Positions 25,619 to 35,057 are shown, numbered from the stretch's first letter. The stretch: 36,817 nt of DNA from Accumulibacter sp. (GCF_023806565.1 NZ_JAMTDV010000029.1:1-36817), one strand, 5' to 3'. Program-made: numbers and translations. The notes: generated from the letters alone by a model not told the origin.

Positions 25619-27532
25619 TTGATCACGCTACTCGCCCCGGACCGCTACCATTCGTTGAAAGCGACGGGCAAGCTCCCGTCGCCAAAAGGAGTCGCTCTCT
25701 CGATCATCAAGCTCCTGCAGCGCGATGATTTTCGAGTGTCCGAACTGGTGCGACTGGTGCAATCCGATCCGGCCATCGCCGGACGTCTGCTCAAATTTGC
25801 CAATGCCGCTGCATTCGGCCGCGCCCGCCCGATTGTATCGCTGCAGCGCGCGATCGTCGCTCTCGGCGCCTTTCGCGTGCGCGATCTGGTGGTTGGCCTG
25901 TCGGTCATGCACAGCCACCGCAGCGGCCAATGTTCGGGCTTCGACTATGGCGCCTTCTGGGCGCATTCGCTGGCCACCGGCATCGCCTGTCAGGAGCTGG
26001 CACATTTTGCGCAGACTTCGAGCGAGGAGCTGTTCACTATCGGTCTGCTCGCCCGCGTAGGCGAGTTGGCCTTGGCTTCGCTCTACCCGGACGAATATAC
26101 GGTTGTACTGCGCAAGGCGAAAGAGAATGACCTGGCGGCGCTCGAACGCGAGTCGTTCCAGATGGATCACCGGCAACTGGGCAGCACGATGCTCGCCGAG
26201 TGGGGCCTGCCCGAGATGCTGCTGGAAGCCGCGTATCATCACGAACAACCCGATCGCGCTGGTTTCCGCGATGGATCGCGCGTGCTGACGCTGACCCACT
26301 CGCTGAATCTGGCCCGCTCGCTCGCCGAACTCTGCATGGCAGACGAAGAAGCGCGCTGGCGCCTTCTGCCGGCGCTCCTGACACGCGCCGCTCGCCTCGG
26401 AATCAGCGGTGATGCCCTCAACGACACGGTCGACCGGATGGTCCGCCGCTGGCGCGATTGGGGTGCGATGCTGCAGGTGCGTACCCAGGAGATCCCCCCT
26501 TTTGCCGAAGTGCTTGCCGCCAGTCCTCCCAGTCAGCGAGTCAGTACCGCCAGTCCCGAGCAGGACGGCGCCCTGGCCTCCCCTCGCCTGCAGGTACAGC
26601 TGGTCGGCATTCCTTCGCCCGAACTGCCGCACCTGATGCAGCAGATCGAAAGCCTCGGGCATCTGCCGGTGCTCATCGATAGCAGTGCGGAAGGACTCAA
26701 TCACGCGCCGCGGCAACCGACGCAGATCGTCATTGCCGACATGGACATGCCCGGTCTGAAACCTACCGCTTTCTGCCGCATACTTCGCCAGACTCCCGCC
26801 GGCAAGGAGAGCTACGCCCTGCTGCTGACCTCACCCGGCAACGAGGCGCTGATTCTGGAAGCGATCGACGCTGGCGCGGACGACGTCCTGGTCAAACCGG
26901 TGAGCATCCAGACCCTGCGCGTCCGGCTCAACACGGCAACGCGCATGCTGCTGCTGCGCGAGGAGATCCAGCGTGAGCGACGAGGCATCATGCGTTCCAC
27001 CGACGAGTTTGCGGTGGCCCACAAACGCCTGTTGCAGGCAGCCCTGACCGATGCCCTGACGCAGCTTCCCAACCGCCGTCACGGTCTCGACTTCCTGGCT
27101 GCCGAATGGGCGTTCGCTCAGTCGAACTCGCTGCCGATGGCCTGTTTGTTGCTCGACATCGATCATTTCAAGCGGATCAACGATACGCACGGCCACGCCG
27201 CCGGCGATGCGGTACTGCGGCAACTCGCCGATCTGCTCAAGCGCGCCTCGCGCGTCGAGGATCTGGTGTTTCGCTACGGCGGCGAGGAATTTGCGGCCGT
27301 CCTGCCCAACGCCACCGCTCGCGCTGCGGCGCAAATCGCCGACCGCATTCGCAACCTGGTGGAGAAGTACACCTTCCTCTGGGAAAATCGGACAATCCCG
27401 GTGACGCTGAGCATTGGTGCGGCCAGCCTCAATGGTGGCGAATCGGACAGCCAGCGGCTGATCCAGGCCGCCGACGCGGCGCTTTACCAGGCCAAGCAGA
27501 GCGGTCGCAACCGCGTCGTCGTCGCCCGCTAG
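25619..27532 (+). CDS. HDOD - receiver-like - GGDEF signalling protein
   Basis: A 637-residue cytoplasmic regulator with three domains. An HDOD domain is at about 18-215 (LVQSDPAIAGRLLKFANAAA). A receiver-like domain is at about 322-440, with Asp374 in ADMDMPG, a Thr in LLLTSPGN and a Lys in DVLVKPVS. A diguanylate cyclase domain is at about 475-637 with an active-type site RYGGEEF (GGEEF 554-558) and an RxxD inhibitory site (RVED) five residues before it. The receiver lacks the acidic pair at its first strand (VQLVGIPSP), so phosphorylation is doubtful. The start is TTG at 25619, with GAGG 6 bases upstream. It should make cyclic di-GMP; its input is unknown. Confidence 0.92.
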   Translation: MITLLAPDRYHSLKATGKLPSPKGVALSIIKLLQRDDFRVSELVRLVQSDPAIAGRLLKFANAAAFGRARPIVSLQRAIVALGAFRVRDLVVGLSVMHSHRSGQCSGFDYGAFWAHSLATGIACQELAHFAQTSSEELFTIGLLARVGELALASLYPDEYTVVLRKAKENDLAALERESFQMDHRQLGSTMLAEWGLPEMLLEAAYHHEQPDRAGFRDGSRVLTLTHSLNLARSLAELCMADEEARWRLLPALLTRAARLGISGDALNDTVDRMVRRWRDWGAMLQVRTQEIPPFAEVLAASPPSQRVSTASPEQDGALASPRLQVQLVGIPSPELPHLMQQIESLGHLPVLIDSSAEGLNHAPRQPTQIVIADMDMPGLKPTAFCRILRQTPAGKESYALLLTSPGNEALILEAIDAGADDVLVKPVSIQTLRVRLNTATRMLLLREEIQRERRGIMRSTDEFAVAHKRLLQAALTDALTQLPNRRHGLDFLAAEWAFAQSNSLPMACLLLDIDHFKRINDTHGHAAGDAVLRQLADLLKRASRVEDLVFRYGGEEFAAVLPNATARAAAQIADRIRNLVEKYTFLWENRTIPVTLSIGAASLNGGESDSQRLIQAADAALYQAKQSGRNRVVVAR

Positions 27533-27565
27533 GGTGCGGCCGCGTCCCGCGGTGCGCCCCGCCGA

Positions 27566-28705
<1,140 letters not shown>

Positions 28706-28741
28706 CTACGGGCCAGCGACAAGTCAATGCCGAGCAGCAGG

Positions 28742-29191
28742 TCAGTGCAGGTCACCCGGCTTCAGACGGGCCAGACGGAAAACCTCGATCCCTTCCTCGA
28801 GCAGTTCCTCGTACTCCTCGGCGGTGGCCTCGCCGCGAATCGAACGCTCGGGCGCTTCCACATAGTGGATTCTGCGCGCCTCTTCCGCAAAGTCGCTGCC
28901 CACGTCCTCGCAGTTGGCAAGCAGCAATTCAGTCAGTTGCCGGAAGGCGGCAAGCGCACCGGCGCGCAGGTCGATCGGCACCGACTTTACCGCCTGGCCA
29001 GCCGCAGGCGACGGGCTGGCCTCGGTCGGCCGGGACAGATGCACGGCCGACGGGACACGTCGAATTTCCAGTGAGGCGCAATGCGGACAGGCAATCAAAC
29101 CCTGCGCCAGTTGCCCATCGAACTCCTCGCGCGACTGAAACCAGCCTTCAAAGTGATGTTCATGTGGGCAGGCGAGGTCGAATATGATCAT
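28742..29191 (-). CDS. DUF1178 family protein
   Basis: A 149-residue protein of the DUF1178 family, function unknown. It opens with the family signature MIIFDLACPHEHHFEGWF, has a second metal-binding-type pair CPHC (Cys35, Cys38), and ends with a conserved helical region (RIHYVEAPERSIRGEATAEE). The start at 29191 is chosen at the conserved MIIFDL rather than the ATG five codons upstream. It lies just upstream of adhC on the same strand (63-base gap), possibly co-transcribed. Confidence 0.85.
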   Translation of the reverse strand: MIIFDLACPHEHHFEGWFQSREEFDGQLAQGLIACPHCASLEIRRVPSAVHLSRPTEASPSPAAGQAVKSVPIDLRAGALAAFRQLTELLLANCEDVGSDFAEEARRIHYVEAPERSIRGEATAEEYEELLEEGIEVFRLARLKPGDLH

Positions 29192-29228
29192 CGGGAACCA
29201 GGGCAAGAGACCGACGGTGGAAAGGCGG

Positions 29229-29312
29229 TACCCGGAGCCGGGGTCGAACCGGCACAGCCGCGAAGCCGAGGGATTTTAAGTCCCTTGTGTCTACCTATTC
29301 CACCATCCGGGC
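29229..29312 (-). tRNA. tRNA-Leu(UAA)
   Basis: An 84-base class II tRNA. The acceptor stem is GCCCGGA/TCCGGGT, the anticodon arm is AGGGA-CTTAAAA-TCCCT with anticodon TAA (reads UUA), the variable arm is long, and the T-arm is GCCGGTTCGACCCCGGC. After the discriminator A the genome reads CCG, so the CCA end is not fully encoded here, unlike the other two tRNAs. Confidence 0.95.
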
Positions 29313-29348
29313 GATAGGCATCATTATACCTGCCCCCAAATGAAACAG

Positions 29349-29375
29349 AGGGAAAGTGCTCCACGCACTTTCCCT
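29349..29375 (-). terminator. Perfect 11-bp hairpin between tRNA-Gly and tRNA-Leu
   Basis: AGGGAAAGTGC and GCACTTTCCCT pair perfectly around a 5-base loop, 9 bases past the tRNA-Gly CCA end. On the minus strand it is followed by CTGTTTCA, a poor T tract, so it could be a leaky terminator or a processing signal between two co-transcribed tRNAs. Confidence 0.5.
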
Positions 29376-29384
29376 TCCGGAATC

Positions 29385-29460
29385 TGGAGCGGGAAAAGAG
29401 TCTCGAACTCTCGACCTATACCTTGGCAAGGTATCGCTCTACCAACTGAGCTATTCCCGC
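29385..29460 (-). tRNA. tRNA-Gly(GCC)
   Basis: A 76-base tRNA with the acceptor GCGGGAA/TTCCCGC, a D-arm GCTCAGTTGGTAGAGC, the anticodon loop CTTGCCAAG with anticodon GCC, the T-arm GAGAGTTCGAGACTC and an encoded TCCA end. It is first in the transcript from the promoter at 29531-29559. Confidence 0.96.
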
Positions 29461-29530
29461 GGTGAAATTTTCTCGGTCGTGCTGCCATCTACCAACCATC
29501 CACATCGGCGTGGCAGCACCGAAGTCGCAG

Positions 29531-29559
29531 ATTATCCGCAGGCTGAAGATCGCTGTCAA
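29531..29559 (-). promoter_or_regulatory. Strong sigma-70 promoter of the tRNA-Gly/tRNA-Leu unit
   Basis: On the minus strand TTGACA (perfect -35), exactly 17 bases, then GATAAT, with the start site near 29524. This is the best sigma-70 match that I see in the window. Confidence 0.8.
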
Positions 29560-29729
29560 CCGGCTGCCCTGCGTCGCAGCCTCGCCACAGGCTTGACCGG
29601 GTACGGTGTCGCATGCTGTCTCGCGCCCCGCCCGCTGCAGATTGCACGCACCGCGGAAGAGCGGCGATCCCGAGGACGGGCAACGAACCGGCCGGCGCGA
29701 CCCCGCGGCGGAAACAATGCGAACGTCGT

Positions 29730-30929
29730 CTATCCGGGCTTGCCGTCGAGCCGCGCCCGCGACAGCACTGGCCAGTAGCGAACGGCGTACAGGGTGAAGG
29801 CGAGCGACCAGCAGATCCCCGAGGCGATCACCGTGAACAGATAGTCGGCGGGCACCAGCATGCCGCCGAAGACCCGGATGAGCGCGGCGCACTGAAGCAG
29901 GAGATAACAGGTCACCTCGAAACCGTCGGCCAGCAGCGGCCGACCGGTATGGCCGCGCGCCGTGCGCGTCATCATGCCGATGGTCATGCCGCCAATCGCC
30001 CCGATCGTCAGCGCGTGCGTCGCCAGCGGCTCGGCAACCAGCCCGAAAGCGCCCAGCGCACGCAGCACGAGGTATACGACGATCCATGCGTACGCCGCAT
30101 GCAACACCCACACCAGGGGAGTTGCGAGCGTTCGCCAGGGTTGCCAGAGACAGAGGCGGACCGCATGCGTCAGCCCGGCAAGCAGCGCGATGGTCGCGAG
30201 CACGCTGGCCGGCGTCGGCAGGACGTCGGCCGCGAGCAGGAGCAGGACGCTGCCCAGGGAGACTCTTTCGACGAGTGGATGGCGGGTGGCCTGCACACCC
30301 GGAATCCCGTTGTTGGTGAACATCGGAATGACCCGCCCGCCCATCACCGCAAGGACAAACAGCATGATATCGAGCCCGACCTGCAGACTTGCCCGTTCCG
30401 GCCAGGCGAGCATGCCGAGCCAGGAAAGATGCATGGCGAGAACGGCAGCGCCGAGCAGGATCAGCAGCCCGACGAAAAAGTAGTTGCGCCGGTTGCGGCT
30501 GTTCACCAGCGGGATGGCGAGAGCGATCCCGACCGCCACCGGGAACGCGGCGTTCACCACGGCAGCCATCGTTGCGTACGGCGTCAACACCAGAACGCGT
30601 CCGGCGATCCAGAGCAAGGCAAAGCCGAGCAACGCGTGGCCTGTCGGCGTCGGCTGTCCGGTCCAGTTGCGGCCGGCGGTGAACAGAAAGCCGGTGACCA
30701 CCGCCAGCGTGTACCCGAACAGCATCTCGTGGCCGTGCCAGGCGGGACCGCGGACGAAGAGGCCGGGCAGATGGCCCGAGTACTGCGCGACCCAGAGCGG
30801 CACCGACAGCGCAGCGAAAATGCTGGCGAGCAGGTAGAACGGCCGAAAACCGAGCGCCCAGAGGGCAAAGCCGGGGACGGGCGCCCCCGGTCCGCGCCCG
30901 GGCTCGACGATCGAGAGCAGTTTGGACAT
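29730..30929 (-). CDS. nnrS: NnrS family membrane protein
   Basis: A 399-residue inner-membrane protein with about twelve hydrophobic segments, the NnrS family. NnrS proteins are haem- and copper-containing in Rhodobacter and protect against nitric-oxide stress. Conserved parts are FALWALGFRPFYLLASIFAA (21-40), GPAWHGHEMLFGYTLAVVTG, FLFTAGRNWTGQPTP, MGGRVIPMFTNNG and GGMTIGMMTRTARGHTGRPL, with several His residues suited to metal or haem. The start at 30929 has AAGGAG upstream. A TetR gene lies upstream on the same strand, 228 bases away. That gap has three copies of GGCTGCGCA (see repeat entry). Confidence 0.92.
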   Translation of the reverse strand: MSKLLSIVEPGRGPGAPVPGFALWALGFRPFYLLASIFAALSVPLWVAQYSGHLPGLFVRGPAWHGHEMLFGYTLAVVTGFLFTAGRNWTGQPTPTGHALLGFALLWIAGRVLVLTPYATMAAVVNAAFPVAVGIALAIPLVNSRNRRNYFFVGLLILLGAAVLAMHLSWLGMLAWPERASLQVGLDIMLFVLAVMGGRVIPMFTNNGIPGVQATRHPLVERVSLGSVLLLLAADVLPTPASVLATIALLAGLTHAVRLCLWQPWRTLATPLVWVLHAAYAWIVVYLVLRALGAFGLVAEPLATHALTIGAIGGMTIGMMTRTARGHTGRPLLADGFEVTCYLLLQCAALIRVFGGMLVPADYLFTVIASGICWSLAFTLYAVRYWPVLSRARLDGKPG

Positions 30930-31001
30930 GGCGATCTCCTTCGAGGTCAAGTTAGGATCCCTCCGGAGCGGCGTATGCCACCGGCTGGTCGCGACCGGCG
31001 G

Positions 31002-31050
31002 GGCTGCGCACTACCGACCGGGCTGCGCACCCCGTCAAGCCGGCTGCGCA
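31002..31050. repeat. Three direct copies of GGCTGCGCA between tetR and nnrS
   Basis: Exact 9-bp copies at 31002-31010, 31021-31029 and 31042-31050, with start-to-start spacings of 19 and 21 bases, about two helical turns. They lie 73-121 bases upstream of the nnrS start, so they may be activator or repressor sites. Chance in GC-rich DNA is possible. Confidence 0.4.
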
Positions 31051-31157
31051 GGCAGCCTCGAACCGCTCTGCCGGCGCCACGCGGTCGGCAAAACGGCATG
31101 CCTGCCGCCGGGTTAGCCAGCGGTTGCCGCTGCACACGTGCGGCGTCCTGTGCCGGT

Positions 31158-31793
31158 TCACTTCTTGCCCGCCCCGCGATAGCCGTCGAGGAGTAGCGGG
31201 AACACTTTCCGCGCACTTTCGACCATTCCCGTCTCGTCGCCGGCGAGCGATGCCTGGATGACAAGTCCTTGCATAGCCCCGATGAACGTCACCGGCGCCA
31301 GTGCCGCGTCCAGATCGGGCTGCAGCTCGCCGACCGCCTTCGCCTGCGCGAACAGTCTGGCGAGCCGCCGCCGATACCCGCCGATCATCGCCCGCACTTC
31401 GACGCGCACCGGAGAATCCCCTGGATACTGCAGTTCATGGAACAGGACTCGCGGCACACCGGGATTGTCTGCAATGAAAGCTGCATGCGCCAGAAACGTT
31501 TGCTCGATCCTCGCGAGCGGCGACGCCGTCTCGTCGATCGCCGCGGCCAGGGCCATGCCGAGCGATTCGCGTATCCAGACGAAAACCGCCAGCCAGATCG
31601 CCTGCTTGTCGGGAAAGTGCCGGAAGATCGCGCCCTGAGTGACTCCCACCCGGTCGGCGATCGCCTGCGTGGTGATCGCATCCGGGCCACGTTCCCGGGC
31701 AAGCGCGAGGACGGTGGCGACGATTTCCCGTTGCCGCCGGTCGGTGCTCAGACGCGAGCGGGTCGTCGATTGGGGAGTCGATGGGCTGGTCAT
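31158..31793 (-). CDS. TetR/AcrR family transcriptional regulator
   Basis: A 211-residue regulator. The N-terminal DNA-binding domain is at about 17-70, with REIVATVLALARERGPDAIT and the helix-turn-helix TTQAIADRVGVTQGAIFRHFPDKQAIW. The ligand-binding C-terminal half has no recognisable pocket signature. It is divergent from the FmdE-like operon. A palindrome at 31828-31845 in the shared promoter region is the likely operator, so it may repress that operon and itself. The start at 31793 has no good ribosome site, and a short upstream extension cannot be excluded. The inducer is unknown. Confidence 0.88.
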   Translation of the reverse strand: MTSPSTPQSTTRSRLSTDRRQREIVATVLALARERGPDAITTQAIADRVGVTQGAIFRHFPDKQAIWLAVFVWIRESLGMALAAAIDETASPLARIEQTFLAHAAFIADNPGVPRVLFHELQYPGDSPVRVEVRAMIGGYRRRLARLFAQAKAVGELQPDLDAALAPVTFIGAMQGLVIQASLAGDETGMVESARKVFPLLLDGYRGAGKK

Positions 31794-31818
31794 GGAATCG
31801 AGATGCAGACTGAGACGC

Positions 31819-31847
31819 TTGCGCTTAAGTAAGTAATTAAGTACTAT
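31819..31847 (+). promoter_or_regulatory. Promoter of the FmdE-ptsI operon with TetR-type operator
   Basis: TTGCGC (31819-31824), 17 bases, then TACTAT (31842-31847). The spacer is filled by the imperfect palindrome AGTA-N2-TAATTA-N2-TACT at 31828-31845 (14 of 18 positions symmetric). This AT-rich patch stands out from the GC-rich surroundings. Location and symmetry fit a TetR repressor site. Confidence 0.5.
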
Positions 31848-31902
31848 TGTACAGACCAAACGGGCATCCGACAAGCCCAAAGAATCGCCGGAGAACCAAG
31901 CC

Positions 31903-32508
31903 ATGCATTTTCCTGAGTTTTTCAACCTGGCGCCACGGATCAGTTTTCGCGACCCGCTAGCTCGATTTCTCGGGGCCGCCCACGAAGGCATCATCGAATA
32001 CAGCTACGCCGACACCGTAAAGCTCGCCGGTCATTCCTGCCCGACCGTGGCGTCGGCGTACCTGATGACGCGAGCCGCGATGCGCGCGCTCTACCGCGAT
32101 GCGCTGCCGGAACGTGGCGGAATTCGCGTCGAATTGCGCGGCAGCCGGGTCGACGGCACGACCGGAGTCGTCGCCAACGTCGCGAGTTTCCTGACCGGCG
32201 CCACCCAGGACAGCGGCTTCAAAGGGATCGGCGGACACTTCGATCGGCGCAACTTGTTGTTTTTCGGCGTCGACCTCCGGGGTCAACTGCGCTTCACGCG
32301 TGTCGATTCCGGCGCCGCAGTCAGCGTATCCGCCCGCCTCGACCGTGTTCCGCCAGATCCCCGCATGGCCGCTCTCCTACCCAAATGCCTCTGCAACGCC
32401 GCCACATCCGAGGAGGCGGCGCTTTTCCAGTCTTTGTGGCAGGCCCGAGTCGAAACGCTCGTCGTCGAGCACGCCGATGATCCCGAAATCATCGTCATTC
32501 AACCGTGA
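31903..32508 (+). CDS. FmdE-like (formylmethanofuran dehydrogenase subunit E-like) protein
   Basis: A 201-residue cytoplasmic protein with the FmdE-like core: AGHSCPTVASAYLMTRAAM (His44, Cys46), then FLTGATQDSGFKGIGGHFDR and a C-terminal Cys-x-Cys (CLC, 162-164). The His-x-Cys pattern suggests metal or haem binding. True methanofuran chemistry is unlikely in this context; the function is unknown. It is the first gene of a likely operon, 10 bases before the next gene, and divergent from a TetR regulator. Confidence 0.75.
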   Translation: MHFPEFFNLAPRISFRDPLARFLGAAHEGIIEYSYADTVKLAGHSCPTVASAYLMTRAAMRALYRDALPERGGIRVELRGSRVDGTTGVVANVASFLTGATQDSGFKGIGGHFDRRNLLFFGVDLRGQLRFTRVDSGAAVSVSARLDRVPPDPRMAALLPKCLCNAATSEEAALFQSLWQARVETLVVEHADDPEIIVIQP

Positions 32509-32518
32509 GTAGATACCC

Positions 32519-32992
32519 ATGCAGACTCGTTACATTCTGTTCGCCACCGCCTTGGTCGCTGCGCTCGGCCTAGGCACACCCGCGTTCGCCGTCGATTCTC
32601 ACCAGCACGCCACCGGTGAACCCGGCAAACTCACGCTAGACCACGGCGTGAAATGGAAAACCGACCAGCCATTGCGCAAAGGCATGGGCGAAATCCGCAA
32701 GGTGCTGGCCGCGAAGCTGGAAGGCATTCACAAGAGCACACTGACGGCCGCCGAGTACCAGGCACTCGGTGCGACGATCGATACACAGGTTGCCACCATC
32801 GTCGCCGAATGCAAGCTCGAACGCGCAGCGGACGCCAACCTTCATCTGATCGTCGGCGAACTCGTCAGCAGTGCCGAGACGATGCAGGGCAAGTCCGCAA
32901 ACAAGCCGGCAACCGGTGCCGTGCGAGCGGTAGAGGCGGTCAACCGCTACGGGCAATATTTCAGTGATCCGGGCTGGAAGCCGCTGCGGTGA
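32519..32992 (+). CDS. Exported small helical protein, unknown function
   Basis: A 157-residue protein with a clear signal peptide (YILFATALVAALGLGTPAFA, cleavage near 24). The mature part is predicted all-helical (LRKGMGEIRKVLAAKLEGIH, TIDTQVATIVAECKLERAAD) with one Cys and several His but no CxxCH haem site. I do not recognise the family with certainty; it looks like a periplasmic four-helix-bundle protein. Its stop overlaps the GTG start of the enzyme I gene (GTGA), so the two are probably coupled. Confidence 0.75.
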   Translation: MQTRYILFATALVAALGLGTPAFAVDSHQHATGEPGKLTLDHGVKWKTDQPLRKGMGEIRKVLAAKLEGIHKSTLTAAEYQALGATIDTQVATIVAECKLERAADANLHLIVGELVSSAETMQGKSANKPATGAVRAVEAVNRYGQYFSDPGWKPLR

Positions 32993-34758
32993 GCGAAACC
33001 ATGATGATTCTGGGCGAGGTGGCGTCCTCCGGCCTGGCCCGGGGACGCGCCGTGTTATGTGACTGCGCCGGGAAGCGCACGGTCGTTCCGCAAAGACGGG
33101 TGGGCAAGGTCGAGGCAGAAATGGAGATCGAGCGCTTCGATGCCGCCGTCGCCGCCGCAGAAGTGAAGCTGCTGGAGGTTCAGGAGAAGGTCCACCGCAC
33201 GCTGGGGAAAGAGCAAGCGGAGATCTTTGAAACGCAGATCGTGCTCATGCGCGACGTGCATCTGCACGATACGGTCCGCGACCTGTGCCTCGAAAAGGGA
33301 ATGAATGTCGAGGCTGCGGTCGACGCGGCGATCAGGCAGTTGATGAAATTGTTCGGTGGCCTCGACGATCCCTACTTCCGCGAGCGGGCCGCCGATCTCC
33401 ATGACGTGGGCAAACGTCTCCTCGACCATCTGGTAGGGGACGTCCCACAGGCCACTCCCGTCCCTGCGGAAGGAAGTGTGATTGTCACCAGCGAATTGCT
33501 CGCCTCCATCGTCGCGCAGTGGGAGGGCCAGGGCGTGCGCGCAATCATCGTCGAAAAGGGAGGACTGACCGCGCACGCGACGATCCTTGCCCGCTCCCTC
33601 GGCATCCCGATGCTCGTGCATGTGCCCGAGGCCACCCGGAAAATACAAACGGACGACCTGCTGATCGTAGATGCCCTGGCCGGGCGTGTCTTCCTCAACC
33701 CGCAACCGGAGTTACTGCGTCGCTACGATCGATTGGAGGCGAACCTTCAGATGCACAAGAGTGCCTTGAAGGACCTGATTGGTGTGCCGACGGTAACGCG
33801 CGACGGTGTCGACATAAAGCTGTCCGCCAATATCGGGCAAACGGCCGACGCAGCGGCTGCCGCGAATGTAAAGGCTGATGGGGTCGGCTTGTATCGAACC
33901 GAATTCGTCTTCGCCGCCCAGGACCAATTCCCGGCGGAGGACGAGCAATACCTGTTCTACCGCGCGACGGCAGACTACCTAAAACCCGGCGAAACGGTGA
34001 TCCGCGTTCTTGATGTGGGCAGCGATAAGCCACTGAACTACTTCCCACTGCCGCACGAAGCCAATCCGGCGATGGGCTGTCGTGGCACTCGGCTGCTGCT
34101 CGCCCACCCTCAGATCCTGCACACACAGTTGCGGGCCATACTGCGGCTGAGCGCATCGCATCCGGTGAAAATTCTTCTCCCGATGATCGACGGACTGGAT
34201 GACTTGCGCGCCGCCAAAACCGCCATCGGCCGGGCGAAAGCCGAACTCGCCGCGGAGGGCCAGTCGTTCAATCCCCGCATCCCCGTCGGCGCCATGATCG
34301 AAACCCCGTCCGCAGCGATCCTCATCGAGCAACTGGCCGACGAGGTCGATTTCTTCAGTGTCGGAAGCAACGACCTGGTGCAATTTCTGCTGGCTGCCGA
34401 CCGCTTGGGTGGCGAAATGCCGTCCGCCTATGACCCGCTGCACCCTGCCGTGATTCGGGTGCTTGCCACACTGGCGACGGTGGCCAGGAGCAAGGGCAAA
34501 CCATTTTCACTGTGTGGTGAAATCGCCAGCGACCCGGCTTACGCGAACCTCGTGATCGGTTTGGGATTCCGCAGCTTGAGCGTCAGTCCCGGTCGACTCC
34601 TCGACATCAAGCATGCCATCTGCTCGACCCGTTTGGCCGACGCCGAAAAATTGGCGGGACAGGTGCTTACGTTGAGCGCGACTCGCGATATCCGGGTTTG
34701 CGTGCAGGAGGATTGGGCGCGGCGAAGACCGGTATCCCCGGCCGAACTCGCGACTTGA
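32989..34758 (+). CDS. ptsI: Phosphoenolpyruvate--protein phosphotransferase (PTS enzyme I)
   Basis: A 589-residue enzyme I (E. coli 575), which takes phosphate from PEP and passes it to HPr. Key sites are all present: the phospho-His196 in EKGGLTAHATILARS, PEP-site arginines in GLYRTEFVF and RVLDVGSDKPLNYF, the metal and PEP site VDFFSVGSNDLVQFLLAADR, and the catalytic Cys in FSLCGEIASDP. No GAF domain is present, so it is not the nitrogen-PTS PtsP form. The GTG at 32989 overlaps the previous stop; the ATG at 33001 is an alternative. No HPr, EIIA or sugar EII gene is nearby, which is unusual. Position in an operon with a FmdE-like and an exported protein suggests a regulatory use. Confidence 0.9.
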   Translation: MSETMMILGEVASSGLARGRAVLCDCAGKRTVVPQRRVGKVEAEMEIERFDAAVAAAEVKLLEVQEKVHRTLGKEQAEIFETQIVLMRDVHLHDTVRDLCLEKGMNVEAAVDAAIRQLMKLFGGLDDPYFRERAADLHDVGKRLLDHLVGDVPQATPVPAEGSVIVTSELLASIVAQWEGQGVRAIIVEKGGLTAHATILARSLGIPMLVHVPEATRKIQTDDLLIVDALAGRVFLNPQPELLRRYDRLEANLQMHKSALKDLIGVPTVTRDGVDIKLSANIGQTADAAAAANVKADGVGLYRTEFVFAAQDQFPAEDEQYLFYRATADYLKPGETVIRVLDVGSDKPLNYFPLPHEANPAMGCRGTRLLLAHPQILHTQLRAILRLSASHPVKILLPMIDGLDDLRAAKTAIGRAKAELAAEGQSFNPRIPVGAMIETPSAAILIEQLADEVDFFSVGSNDLVQFLLAADRLGGEMPSAYDPLHPAVIRVLATLATVARSKGKPFSLCGEIASDPAYANLVIGLGFRSLSVSPGRLLDIKHAICSTRLADAEKLAGQVLTLSATRDIRVCVQEDWARRRPVSPAELAT

Positions 34759-34799
34759 GACGGTCTGCGGCAATCCCTGCGCCGACCCGGCCGAGCGGT

Positions 34800-35057
34800 T
34801 CAGTCGGTGGCGAGCTTCACCGTCCTGCGTGGCTTCAGCGACCAGCCGACGACTCGCCGGTTCGACGGCCTCCTCACGATGGCGCGCTGGAGCCAGCCGT
34901 CGGTCCCCAGGCCGGTGATTTCGGAAGCCCACACCTGATTCGGCGCGGCCGCTGTGAAGTTCCGCCCGAGGCGGTTGCCCGCCACCGGGAAGCCGTGCCG
35001 TGAATCTTGCCGTTGTGGCGCATCCTGTCACGTGACCGGGTGCGGTGCATGCGCGGC
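34800..35057 (-). pseudogene. Remnant of an IS3-family transposase (OrfB, integrase core)
   Basis: On the minus strand, one frame reads MRHNGKI, then after a frame change DSRHGFPVAGNRLGRNF, TAAAPNQVWASEITGLGTDG and RRVVGWSLKP, ending at a stop (34800). This matches the OrfB pattern of IS3 relatives (TTDSRH, AAPNQVWxxDITY, VVGWSLKP). The element is dead: the first catalytic Asp of W-x-x-DIT is Glu, the VIDLFSR segment with the second Asp is replaced by VRRPSNR, the frame is broken, and the last third is missing. I found no terminal inverted repeats. It separates the enzyme I gene from the restriction-modification locus. Confidence 0.7.

Noticed and set aside
29613-31196. A 527-residue plus-strand open frame over nnrS
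   Set aside because: Antisense shadow of the membrane protein NnrS; highly charged, no domains.
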